From NCBI GenBank assembly GCA_002189035.1, contig NEEC01000034.1, positions 1 through 64,000 on the forward strand: DNA of 64,000 nucleotides. Direction: 5' to 3'. The stretch comes from Utricularia gibba (taxonomy: Eukaryota; Streptophyta; Magnoliopsida; Lamiales; Lentibulariaceae). Under the pieces are notes generated by a model. The model was not told the DNA's origin. It ran no database searches and was given only the letters and a program-made list of their open reading frames with translations. This document shows, in pieces, positions 38,695 to 51,662 of the stretch. How positions within the stretch are numbered: the first letter of the stretch is position 1; each line of letters opens with the position of its first letter. Position numbers and translations under genes: made by a program.

Positions 38695-41600
38695 TTGGGA
38701 AGCTTTATTCGTGCTCCAAGTAATATCATATGGAGTTACGTTTTTCCGATAACTGTGGACATATTAAAAACAACCTCAACGAAAAGTGTCTTCCGTGTCC
38801 TTCCTTGGTGGCTGCGTCTAAGAATGTGCTTCTCGTTCTCGACATTGATGCAAATGGGATACACGGCAAAAGAATCAAATAGCCACTAGAGACATGGTGT
38901 ATGGGAATGGTGCATCAAGAATCAGAAGTATCATAGCAACTAATTGAATCAATCAACAGCCAAAACATATGGTGTCAAACTTCATCGGATATGCGATCAA
39001 GATGGAAAAAAGTCACATGTTACATCATGAATTTCGTGGCATCACTTATCCCAACACTGTTGTATACTCAGGATATGCGTAAATATTTATTTTTAACAAA
39101 TCCGGTGCACGTGTGATTTTTCGGCTGCATCCCGAATGGTGATGCGCAATGAAATGACTATGTCGCACATCCTGGTCCACGAAGCACCTCTTCGAAAACA
39201 TGTAGAGCCTTACTCTTCATAGCACACCATTGGGAAGCTTTATTCGTGCTCCAAGTAATATCATATGGAGTTACGTTTTTCCGATAACTGTGGACATATT
39301 AAAAACAACCTCAACGAAAAGTGTCTTCCGTGTCCTTCCTTGGTGGCTGCGTCTAAGAATGTGCTTCTCGTTCTCGACATTGATGCAAATGGGATACACG
39401 GCAAAAGAATCAAATAGCCACTAGAGACATGGTGTATGGGAATGGTGCATCAAGAATCAGAAGTATCATAGCAACTAATTGAATCAATCAACAGCCAAAA
39501 CATATGGTGTCAAACTTCATCGGATATGCGATCAAGATGGAAAAAAGTCACATGTTACATCATGAATTTCGTGGCATCACTTATCCCAACACTGTTGTAT
39601 ACTCAGGATATGCGTAAATATTTATTTTTAACAAATCCGGTGCACGTGTGATTTTTCGGCTGCATCCCGAATGGTGATGCGCAATGAAATGACTATGTCG
39701 CACATCCTGGTCCACGAAGCACCTCTTCGAAAACATGTAGAGCCTTACTCTTCATAGCACACCATTGGGAAGCTTTATTCGTGCTCCAAGTAATATCATA
39801 TGGAGTTACGTTTTTCCGATAACTGTGGACATATTAAAAACAACCTCAACGAAAAGTGTCTTCCGTGTCCTTCCTTGGTGGCTGCGTCTAAGAATGTGCT
39901 TCTCGTTCTCGACATTGATGCAAATGGGATACACGGCAAAAGAATCAAATAGCCACTAGAGACATGGTGTATGGGAATGGTGCATCAAGAATCAGAAGTA
40001 TCATAGCAACTAATTGAATCAATCAACAGCCAAAACATATGGTGTCAAACTTCATCGGATATGCGATCAAGATGGAAAAAAGTCACATGTTACATCATGA
40101 ATTTCGTGGCATCACTTATCCCAACACTGTTGTATACTCAGGATATGCGTAAATATTTATTTTTAACAAATCCGGTGCACGTGTGATTTTTCGGCTGCAT
40201 CCCGAATGGTGATGCGCAATGAAATGACTATGTCGCACATCCTGGTCCACGAAGCACCTCTTCGAAACATGTAGAGCCTTACTCTTCATAGCACACCATT
40301 GGGAAGCTTTATTCGTGCTCCAAGTAATATCATATGGAGTTACGTTTTTCCGATAACTGTGGACATATTAAAAACAACCTCAACGAAAAGTGTCTTCCGT
40401 GTCCTTCCTTGGTGGCTGCGTCTAAGAATGTGCTTCTCGTTCTCGACATTGATGCAAATGGGATACACGGCAAAAGAATCAAATAGCCACTAGAGACATG
40501 GTGTATGGGAATGGTGCATCAAGAATCAGAAGTATCATAGCAACTAATTGAATCAATCAACAGCCAAAACATATGGTGTCAAACTTCATCGGATATGCGA
40601 TCAAGATGGAAAAAAGTCACATGTTACATCATGAATTTCGTGGCATCACTTATCCCAACACTGTTGTATACTCAGGATATGCGTAAATATTTATTTTTAA
40701 CAAATCCGGTGCACGTGTGATTTTTCGGCTGCATCCCGAATGGTGATGCGCAATGAAATGACTATGTCGCACATCCTGGTCCACGAAGCACCTCTTCGAA
40801 AACATGTAGAGCCTTACTCTTCATAGCACACCATTGGGAAGCTTTATTCGTGCTCCAAGTAATATCATATGGAGTTACGTTTTTCCGATAACTGTGGACA
40901 TATTAAAAACAACCTCAACGAAAAGTGTCTTCCGTGTCCTTCCTTGGTGGCTGCGTCTAAGAATGTGCTTCTCGTTCTCGACATTGATGCAAATGGGATA
41001 CACGGCAAAAGAATCAAATAGCCACTAGAGACATGGTGTATGGGAATGGTGCATCAAGAATCAGAAGTATCATAGCAACTAATTGAATCAATCAACAGCC
41101 AAAACATATGGTGTCAAACTTCATCGGATATGCGATCAAGATGGAAAAAAGTCACATGTTACATCATGAATTTCGTGGCATCACTTATCCCAACACTGTT
41201 GTATACTCAGGATATGCGTAAATATTTATTTTTAACAAATCCGGTGCACGTGTGATTTTTCGGCTGCATCCCGAATGGTGATGCGCAATGAAATGACTAT
41301 GTCGCACATCCTGGTCCACGAAGCACCTCTTCGAAAACATGTAGAGCCTTACTCTTCATAGCACACCATTGGGAAGCTTTATTCGTGCTCCAAGTAATAT
41401 CATATGGAGTTACGTTTTTCCGATAACTGTGGACATATTAAAAACAACCTCAACGAAAAGTGTCTTCCGTGTCCTTCCTTGGTGGCTGCGTCTAAGAATG
41501 TGCTTCTCGTTCTCGACATTGATGCAAATGGGATACACGGCAAAAGAATCAAATAGCCACTAGAGACATGGTGTATGGGAATGGTGCATCAAGAATCAGA

Positions 41601-44600
41601 AGTATCATAGCAACTAATTGAATCAATCAACAGCCAAAACATATGGTGTCAAACTTCATCGGATATGCGATCAAGATGGAAAAAAGTCACATGTTACATC
41701 ATGAATTTCGTGGCATCACTTATCCCAACACTGTTGTATACTCAGGATATGCGTAAATATTTATTTTTAACAAATCCGGTGCACGTGTGATTTTTCGGCT
41801 GCATCCCGAATGGTGATGCGCAATGAAATGACTATGTCGCACATCCTGGTCCACGAAGCACCTCTTCGAAACATGTAGAGCCTTACTCTTCATAGCACAC
41901 CATTGGGAAGCTTTATTCGTGCTCCAAGTAATATCATATGGAGTTACGTTTTTCCGATAACTGTGGACATATTAAAAACAACCTCAACGAAAAGTGTCTT
42001 CCGTGTCCTTCCTTGGTGGCTGCGTCTAAGAATGTGCTTCTCGTTCTCGACATTGATGCAAATGGGATACACGGCAAAAGAATCAAATAGCCACTAGAGA
42101 CATGGTGTATGGGAATGGTGCATCAAGAATCAGAAGTATCATAGCAACTAATTGAATCAATCAACAGCCAAAACATATGGTGTCAAACTTCATCGGATAT
42201 GCGATCAAGATGGAAAAAAGTCACATGTTACATCATGAATTTCGTGGCATCACTTATCCCAACACTGTTGTATACTCAGGATATGCGTAAATATTTATTT
42301 TTAACAAATCCGGTGCACGTGTGATTTTTCGGCTGCATCCCGAATGGTGATGCGCAATGAAATGACTATGTCGCACATCCTGGTCCACGAAGCACCTCTT
42401 CGAAAACATGTAGAGCCTTACTCTTCATAGCACACCATTGGGAAGCTTTATTCGTGCTCCAAGTAATATCATATGGAGTTACGTTTTTCCGATAACTGTG
42501 GACATATTAAAAACAACCTCAACGAAAAGTGTCTTCCGTGTCCTTCCTTGGTGGCTGCGTCTAAGAATGTGCTTCTCGTTCTCGACATTGATGCAAATGG
42601 GATACACGGCAAAAGAATCAAATAGCCACTAGAGACATGGTGTATGGGAATGGTGCATCAAGAATCAGAAGTATCATAGCAACTAATTGAATCAATCAAC
42701 AGCCAAAACATATGGTGTCAAACTTCATCGGATATGCGATCAAGATGGAAAAAAGTCACATGTTACATCATGAATTTCGTGGCATCACTTATCCCAACAC
42801 TGTTGTATACTCAGGATATGCGTAAATATTTATTTTTAACAAATCCGGTGCACGTGTGATTTTTCGGCTGCATCCCGAATGGTGATGCGCAATGAAATGA
42901 CTATGTCGCACATCCTGGTCCACGAAGCACCTCTTCGAAAACATGTAGAGCCTTACTCTTCATAGCACACCATTGGGAAGCTTTATTCGTGCTCCAAGTA
43001 ATATCATATGGAGTTACGTTTTTCCGATAACTGTGGACATATTAAAAACAACCTCAACGAAAAGTGTCTTCCGTGTCCTTCCTTGGTGGCTGCGTCTAAG
43101 AATGTGCTTCTCGTTCTCGACATTGATGCAAATGGGATACACGGCAAAAGAATCAAATAGCCACTAGAGACATGGTGTATGGGAATGGTGCATCAAGAAT
43201 CAGAAGTATCATAGCAACTAATTGAATCAATCAACAGCCAAAACATATGGTGTCAAACTTCATCGGATATGCGATCAAGATGGAAAAAAGTCACATGTTA
43301 CATCATGAATTTCGTGGCATCACTTATCCCAACACTGTTGTATACTCAGGATATGCGTAAATATTTATTTTTAACAAATCCGGTGCACGTGTGATTTTTC
43401 GGCTGCATCCCGAATGGTGATGCGCAATGAAATGACTATGTCGCACATCCTGGTCCACGAAGCACCTCTTCGAAAACATGTAGAGCCTTACTCTTCATAG
43501 CACACCATTGGGAAGCTTTATTCGTGCTCCAAGTAATATCATATGGAGTTACGTTTTTCCGATAACTGTGGACATATTAAAAACAACCTCAACGAAAAGT
43601 GTCTTCCGTGTCCTTCCTTGGTGGCTGCGTCTAAGAATGTGCTTCTCGTTCTCGACATTGATGCAAATGGGATACACGGCAAAAGAATCAAATAGCCACT
43701 AGAGACATGGTGTATGGGAATGGTGCATCAAGAATCAGAAGTATCATAGCAACTAATTGAATCAATCAACAGCCAAAACATATGGTGTCAAACTTCATCG
43801 GATATGCGATCAAGATGGAAAAAAGTCACATGTTACATCATGAATTTCGTGGCATCACTTATCCCAACACTGTTGTATACTCAGGATATGCGTAAATATT
43901 TATTTTTAACAAATCCGGTGCACGTGTGATTTTTCGGCTGCATCCCGAATGGTGATGCGCAATGAAATGACTATGTCGCACATCCTGGTCCACGAAGCAC
44001 CTCTTCGAAAACATGTAGAGCCTTACTCTTCATAGCACACCATTGGGAAGCTTTATTCGTGCTCCAAGTAATATCATATGGAGTTACGTTTTTCCGATAA
44101 CTGTGGACATATTAAAAACAACCTCAACGAAAAGTGTCTTCCGTGTCCTTCCTTGGTGGCTGCGTCTAAGAATGTGCTTCTCGTTCTCGACATTGATGCA
44201 AATGGGATACACGGCAAAAGAATCAAATAGCCACTAGAGACATGGTGTATGGGAATGGTGCATCAAGAATCAGAAGTATCATAGCAACTAATTGAATCAA
44301 TCAACAGCCAAAACATATGGTGTCAAACTTCATCGGATATGCGATCAAGATGGAAAAAAGTCACATGTTACATCATGAATTTCGTGGCATCACTTATCCC
44401 AACACTGTTGTATACTCAGGATATGCGTAAATATTTATTTTTAACAAATCCGGTGCACGTGTGATTTTTCGGCTGCATCCCGAATGGTGATGCGCAATGA
44501 AATGACTATGTCGCACATCCTGGTCCACGAAGCACCTCTTCGAAAACATGTAGAGCCTTACTCTTCATAGCACACCATTGGGAAGCTTTATTCGTGCTCC

Positions 44601-47600
44601 AAGTAATATCATATGGAGTTACGTTTTTCCGATAACTGTGGACATATTAAAAACAACCTCAACGAAAAGTGTCTTCCGTGTCCTTCCTTGGTGGCTGCGT
44701 CTAAGAATGTGCTTCTCGTTCTCGACATTGATGCAAATGGGATACACGGCAAAAGAATCAAATAGCCACTAGAGACATGGTGTATGGGAATGGTGCATCA
44801 AGAATCAGAAGTATCATAGCAACTAATTGAATCAATCAACAGCCAAAACATATGGTGTCAAACTTCATCGGATATGCGATCAAGATGGAAAAAAGTCACA
44901 TGTTACATCATGAATTTCGTGGCATCACTTATCCCAACACTGTTGTATACTCAGGATATGCGTAAATATTTATTTTTAACAAATCCGGTGCACGTGTGAT
45001 TTTTCGGCTGCATCCCGAATGGTGATGCGCAATGAAATGACTATGTCGCACATCCTGGTCCACGAAGCACCTCTTCGAAAACATGTAGAGCCTTACTCTT
45101 CATAGCACACCATTGGGAAGCTTTATTCGTGCTCCAAGTAATATCATATGGAGTTACGTTTTTCCGATAACTGTGGACATATTAAAAACAACCTCAACGA
45201 AAAGTGTCTTCCGTGTCCTTCCTTGGTGGCTGCGTCTAAGAATGTGCTTCTCGTTCTCGACATTGATGCAAATGGGATACACGGCAAAAGAATCAAATAG
45301 CCACTAGAGACATGGTGTATGGGAATGGTGCATCAAGAATCAGAAGTATCATAGCAACTAATTGAATCAATCAACAGCCAAAACATATGGTGTCAAACTT
45401 CATCGGATATGCGATCAAGATGGAAAAAAGTCACATGTTACATCATGAATTTCGTGGCATCACTTATCCCAACACTGTTGTATACTCAGGATATGCGTAA
45501 ATATTTATTTTTAACAAATCCGGTGCACGTGTGATTTTTCGGCTGCATCCCGAATGGTGATGCGCAATGAAATGACTATGTCGCACATCCTGGTCCACGA
45601 AGCACCTCTTCGAAAACATGTAGAGCCTTACTCTTCATAGCACACCATTGGGAAGCTTTATTCGTGCTCCAAGTAATATCATATGGAGTTACGTTTTTCC
45701 GATAACTGTGGACATATTAAAAACAACCTCAACGAAAAGTGTCTTCCGTGTCCTTCCTTGGTGGCTGCGTCTAAGAATGTGCTTCTCGTTCTCGACATTG
45801 ATGCAAATGGGATACACGGCAAAAGAATCAAATAGCCACTAGAGACATGGTGTATGGGAATGGTGCATCAAGAATCAGAAGTATCATAGCAACTAATTGA
45901 ATCAATCAACAGCCAAAACATATGGTGTCAAACTTCATCGGATATGCGATCAAGATGGAAAAAAGTCACATGTTACATCATGAATTTCGTGGCATCACTT
46001 ATCCCAACACTGTTGTATACTCAGGATATGCGTAAATATTTATTTTTAACAAATCCGGTGCACGTGTGATTTTTCGGCTGCATCCCGAATGGTGATGCGC
46101 AATGAAATGACTATGTCGCACATCCTGGTCCACGAAGCACCTCTTCGAAAACATGTAGAGCCTTACTCTTCATAGCACACCATTGGGAAGCTTTATTCGT
46201 GCTCCAAGTAATATCATATGGAGTTACGTTTTTCCGATAACTGTGGACATATTAAAAACAACCTCAACGAAAAGTGTCTTCCGTGTCCTTCCTTGGTGGC
46301 TGCGTCTAAGAATGTGCTTCTCGTTCTCGACATTGATGCAAATGGGATACACGGCAAAAGAATCAAATAGCCACTAGAGACATGGTGTATGGGAATGGTG
46401 CATCAAGAATCAGAAGTATCATAGCAACTAATTGAATCAATCAACAGCCAAAACATATGGTGTCAAACTTCATCGGATATGCGATCAAGATGGAAAAAAG
46501 TCACATGTTACATCATGAATTTCGTGGCATCACTTATCCCAACACTGTTGTATACTCAGGATATGCGTAAATATTTATTTTTAACAAATCCGGTGCACGT
46601 GTGATTTTTCGGCTGCATCCCGAATGGTGATGCGCAATGAAATGACTATGTCGCACATCCTGGTCCACGAAGCACCTCTTCGAAAACATGTAGAGCCTTA
46701 CTCTTCATAGCACACCATTGGGAAGCTTTATTCGTGCTCCAAGTAATATCATATGGAGTTACGTTTTTCCGATAACTGTGGACATATTAAAAACAACCTC
46801 AACGAAAAGTGTCTTCCGTGTCCTTCCTTGGTGGCTGCGTCTAAGAATGTGCTTCTCGTTCTCGACATTGATGCAAATGGGATACACGGCAAAAGAATCA
46901 AATAGCCACTAGAGACATGGTGTATGGGAATGGTGCATCAAGAATCAGAAGTATCATAGCAACTAATTGAATCAATCAACAGCCAAAACATATGGTGTCA
47001 AACTTCATCGGATATGCGATCAAGATGGAAAAAAGTCACATGTTACATCATGAATTTCGTGGCATCACTTATCCCAACACTGTTGTATACTCAGGATATG
47101 CGTAAATATTTATTTTTAACAAATCCGGTGCACGTGTGATTTTTCGGCTGCATCCCGAATGGTGATGCGCAATGAAATGACTATGTCGCACATCCTGGTC
47201 CACGAAGCACCTCTTCGAAAACATGTAGAGCCTTACTCTTCATAGCACACCATTGGGAAGCTTTATTCGTGCTCCAAGTAATATCATATGGAGTTACGTT
47301 TTTCCGATAACTGTGGACATATTAAAAACAACCTCAACGAAAAGTGTCTTCCGTGTCCTTCCTTGGTGGCTGCGTCTAAGAATGTGCTTCTCGTTCTCGA
47401 CATTGATGCAAATGGGATACACGGCAAAAGAATCAAATAGCCACTAGAGACATGGTGTATGGGAATGGTGCATCAAGAATCAGAAGTATCATAGCAACTA
47501 ATTGAATCAATCAACAGCCAAAACATATGGTGTCAAACTTCATCGGATATGCGATCAAGATGGAAAAAAGTCACATGTTACATCATGAATTTCGTGGCAT

Positions 47601-47716
47601 CACTTATCCCAACACTGTTGTATACTCAGGATATGCGTAAATATTTATTTTTAACAAATCCGGTGCACGTGTGATTTTTCGGCTGCATCCCGAATGGTGA
47701 TGCGCAATGAAATGAC
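38695..47716. repeat. Clean satellite block, 17 units
   Basis: Unit starts run 38695, 39230, 39765, 40299, 40834, 41369, 41903, 42438 and then every 535 bp to 47253. Only the boundaries before 40299 and 41903 have the three-A allele. From 41903 to 47253 there are ten consecutive spacings of exactly 535 bp, the longest invariant run in the window. The block ends in mid-unit at the deletion near 47717. Confidence 0.96.
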
Positions 47717-48176
47717 ATAACTGTGGACATATTAAAAACAACCTCAACGAAAAGTGTCTTCCGTGTCCTTCCTTGGTGGCTGCGTCTAAGATTGATGCAA
47801 ATGGGATACACGGCAAAAGAATCAAATAGCCACTAGAGACATGGTGTATGGGAATGGTGCATCAAGAATCAGAAGTATCATAGCAACTAATTGAATCAAT
47901 CAACAGCCAAAACATATGGTGTCAAACTTCATCGGATATGCGATCAAGATGGAAAAAAGTCACATGTTACATCATGAATTTCGTGGCATCACTTATCCCA
48001 ACACTGTTGTATACTCAGGATATGCGTAAATATTTATTTTTAACAAATCCGGTGCACGTGTGATTTTTCGGCTGCATCCCGAATGGTGATGCGCAATGAA
48101 ATGACTATGTCGCACATCCTGGTCCACGAAGCACCTCTTCGAAAACATGTAGAGCCTTACTCTTCATAGCACACCA
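47717..48176. repeat. Unit truncated by a 125 bp deletion across the unit boundary
   Basis: GAAATGAC (ending about 47716) joins directly to ATAACTGTGG, removing about 125 bp including the TTGGGAAGC landmark and the HindIII site. A second loss of 21 bp joins GTCTAAG to ATTGATGC near 47791. Together they give the 146 bp shortfall between the unit starts at 47253 and 48177. Both junctions are simple, unlike those near 34.7 kb. Confidence 0.9.
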
Positions 48177-50850
48177 TTGGGAAGCTTTATTCGTGCTCCA
48201 AGTAATATCATATGGAGTTACGTTTTTCCGATAACTGTGGACATATTAAAAACAACCTCAACGAAAAGTGTCTTCCGTGTCCTTCCTTGGTGGCTGCGTC
48301 TAAGAATGTGCTTCTCGTTCTCGACATTGATGCAAATGGGATACACGGCAAAAGAATCAAATAGCCACTAGAGACATGGTGTATGGGAATGGTGCATCAA
48401 GAATCAGAAGTATCATAGCAACTAATTGAATCAATCAACAGCCAAAACATATGGTGTCAAACTTCATCGGATATGCGATCAAGATGGAAAAAAGTCACAT
48501 GTTACATCATGAATTTCGTGGCATCACTTATCCCAACACTGTTGTATACTCAGGATATGCGTAAATATTTATTTTTAACAAATCCGGTGCACGTGTGATT
48601 TTTCGGCTGCATCCCGAATGGTGATGCGCAATGAAATGACTATGTCGCACATCCTGGTCCACGAAGCACCTCTTCGAAAACATGTAGAGCCTTACTCTTC
48701 ATAGCACACCATTGGGAAGCTTTATTCGTGCTCCAAGTAATATCATATGGAGTTACGTTTTTCCGATAACTGTGGACATATTAAAAACAACCTCAACGAA
48801 AAGTGTCTTCCGTGTCCTTCCTTGGTGGCTGCGTCTAAGAATGTGCTTCTCGTTCTCGACATTGATGCAAATGGGATACACGGCAAAAGAATCAAATAGC
48901 CACTAGAGACATGGTGTATGGGAATGGTGCATCAAGAATCAGAAGTATCATAGCAACTAATTGAATCAATCAACAGCCAAAACATATGGTGTCAAACTTC
49001 ATCGGATATGCGATCAAGATGGAAAAAAGTCACATGTTACATCATGAATTTCGTGGCATCACTTATCCCAACACTGTTGTATACTCAGGATATGCGTAAA
49101 TATTTATTTTTAACAAATCCGGTGCACGTGTGATTTTTCGGCTGCATCCCGAATGGTGATGCGCAATGAAATGACTATGTCGCACATCCTGGTCCACGAA
49201 GCACCTCTTCGAAACATGTAGAGCCTTACTCTTCATAGCACACCATTGGGAAGCTTTATTCGTGCTCCAAGTAATATCATATGGAGTTACGTTTTTCCGA
49301 TAACTGTGGACATATTAAAAACAACCTCAACGAAAAGTGTCTTCCGTGTCCTTCCTTGGTGGCTGCGTCTAAGAATGTGCTTCTCGTTCTCGACATTGAT
49401 GCAAATGGGATACACGGCAAAAGAATCAAATAGCCACTAGAGACATGGTGTATGGGAATGGTGCATCAAGAATCAGAAGTATCATAGCAACTAATTGAAT
49501 CAATCAACAGCCAAAACATATGGTGTCAAACTTCATCGGATATGCGATCAAGATGGAAAAAAGTCACATGTTACATCATGAATTTCGTGGCATCACTTAT
49601 CCCAACACTGTTGTATACTCAGGATATGCGTAAATATTTATTTTTAACAAATCCGGTGCACGTGTGATTTTTCGGCTGCATCCCGAATGGTGATGCGCAA
49701 TGAAATGACTATGTCGCACATCCTGGTCCACGAAGCACCTCTTCGAAAACATGTAGAGCCTTACTCTTCATAGCACACCATTGGGAAGCTTTATTCGTGC
49801 TCCAAGTAATATCATATGGAGTTACGTTTTTCCGATAACTGTGGACATATTAAAAACAACCTCAACGAAAAGTGTCTTCCGTGTCCTTCCTTGGTGGCTG
49901 CGTCTAAGAATGTGCTTCTCGTTCTCGACATTGATGCAAATGGGATACACGGCAAAAGAATCAAATAGCCACTAGAGACATGGTGTATGGGAATGGTGCA
50001 TCAAGAATCAGAAGTATCATAGCAACTAATTGAATCAATCAACAGCCAAAACATATGGTGTCAAACTTCATCGGATATGCGATCAAGATGGAAAAAAGTC
50101 ACATGTTACATCATGAATTTCGTGGCATCACTTATCCCAACACTGTTGTATACTCAGGATATGCGTAAATATTTATTTTTAACAAATCCGGTGCACGTGT
50201 GATTTTTCGGCTGCATCCCGAATGGTGATGCGCAATGAAATGACTATGTCGCACATCCTGGTCCACGAAGCACCTCTTCGAAAACATGTAGAGCCTTACT
50301 CTTCATAGCACACCATTGGGAAGCTTTATTCGTGCTCCAAGTAATATCATATGGAGTTACGTTTTTCCGATAACTGTGGACATATTAAAAACAACCTCAA
50401 CGAAAAGTGTCTTCCGTGTCCTTCCTTGGTGGCTGCGTCTAAGAATGTGCTTCTCGTTCTCGACATTGATGCAAATGGGATACACGGCAAAAGAATCAAA
50501 TAGCCACTAGAGACATGGTGTATGGGAATGGTGCATCAAGAATCAGAAGTATCATAGCAACTAATTGAATCAATCAACAGCCAAAACATATGGTGTCAAA
50601 CTTCATCGGATATGCGATCAAGATGGAAAAAAGTCACATGTTACATCATGAATTTCGTGGCATCACTTATCCCAACACTGTTGTATACTCAGGATATGCG
50701 TAAATATTTATTTTTAACAAATCCGGTGCACGTGTGATTTTTCGGCTGCATCCCGAATGGTGATGCGCAATGAAATGACTATGTCGCACATCCTGGTCCA
50801 CGAAGCACCTCTTCGAAAACATGTAGAGCCTTACTCTTCATAGCACACCA
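48177..50850. repeat. Clean satellite block, 5 units
   Basis: Unit starts are 48177, 48712, 49246, 49781 and 50316. The boundary before 49246 has the three-A allele. No gene is visible. Confidence 0.95.
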
Positions 50851-51197
50851 TTGGGAAGCTTTATTCGTGCTCCAAGTAATATCATATGGAGTTACGTTTT
50901 TCCGATAACTGTGGACATATTAAAAACAACCTCAACGAAAAGTGTCTTCCGTGTCCTTCCTTGGTGGCTGCGTCTAAGAATGTCTTCTCGATCAAGATGG
51001 AAAAAAGTCACATGTTACATCATGAATTTCGTGGCATCACTTATCCCAACACTGTTGTATACTCAGGATATGCGTAAATATTTATTTTTAACAAATCCGG
51101 TGCACGTGTGATTTTTCGGCTGCATCCCGAATGGTGATGCGCAATGAAATGACTATGTCGCACATCCTGGTCCACGAAGCACCTCTTCGGCACACCA
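50851..51197. repeat. Truncated unit, 347 bp, two large deletions
   Basis: GAATGTCTTCTCG joins ATCAAGATGG near 50991 with loss of about 161 bp, breaking inside the CTTCTCG stretch. CCTCTTCG then joins GCACACC near 51190 with loss of 27 bp, breaking at the TTCGAA site. Both breaks fall at sites altered in several other units. Confidence 0.9.
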
Positions 51198-51662
51198 TTG
51201 GGAAGCTTTATTCGTGCTCCAAGTAATATCATATGGAGTTACGTTTTTCCGATAACTGTGGACATATTAAAAACAACCTCAACGAAAAGTGTCTTCCGTG
51301 TCAAGAATCAAATAGCCACTAGAGACATGGTGTATGGGAATGGTGCATCAAGAATCAGAAGTATCATAGCAACTAATTGAATCAATCAACAGCCAAAACA
51401 TATGGTGTCAAACTTCATCGGATATGCGATCAAGATGGAAAAAAGTCACATGTTACATCATGAATTTCGTGGCATCACTTATCCCAACACTGTTGTATAC
51501 TCAGGATATGCGTAAATATTTATTTTTAACAAATCCGGTGCACGTGTGATTTTTCGGCTGCATCCCGAATGGTGATGCGCAATGAAATGACTATGTCGCA
51601 CATCCTGGTCCACGAAGCACCTCTTCGAAAACATGTAGAGCCTTACTCTTCATAGCACACCA
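51198..51662. repeat. Truncated unit, 465 bp, single 70 bp deletion
   Basis: CCGTGTC joins AAGAATCAAATAG near 51302. One 70 bp loss explains the whole shortfall. It lies directly after another deleted unit. Confidence 0.92.
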
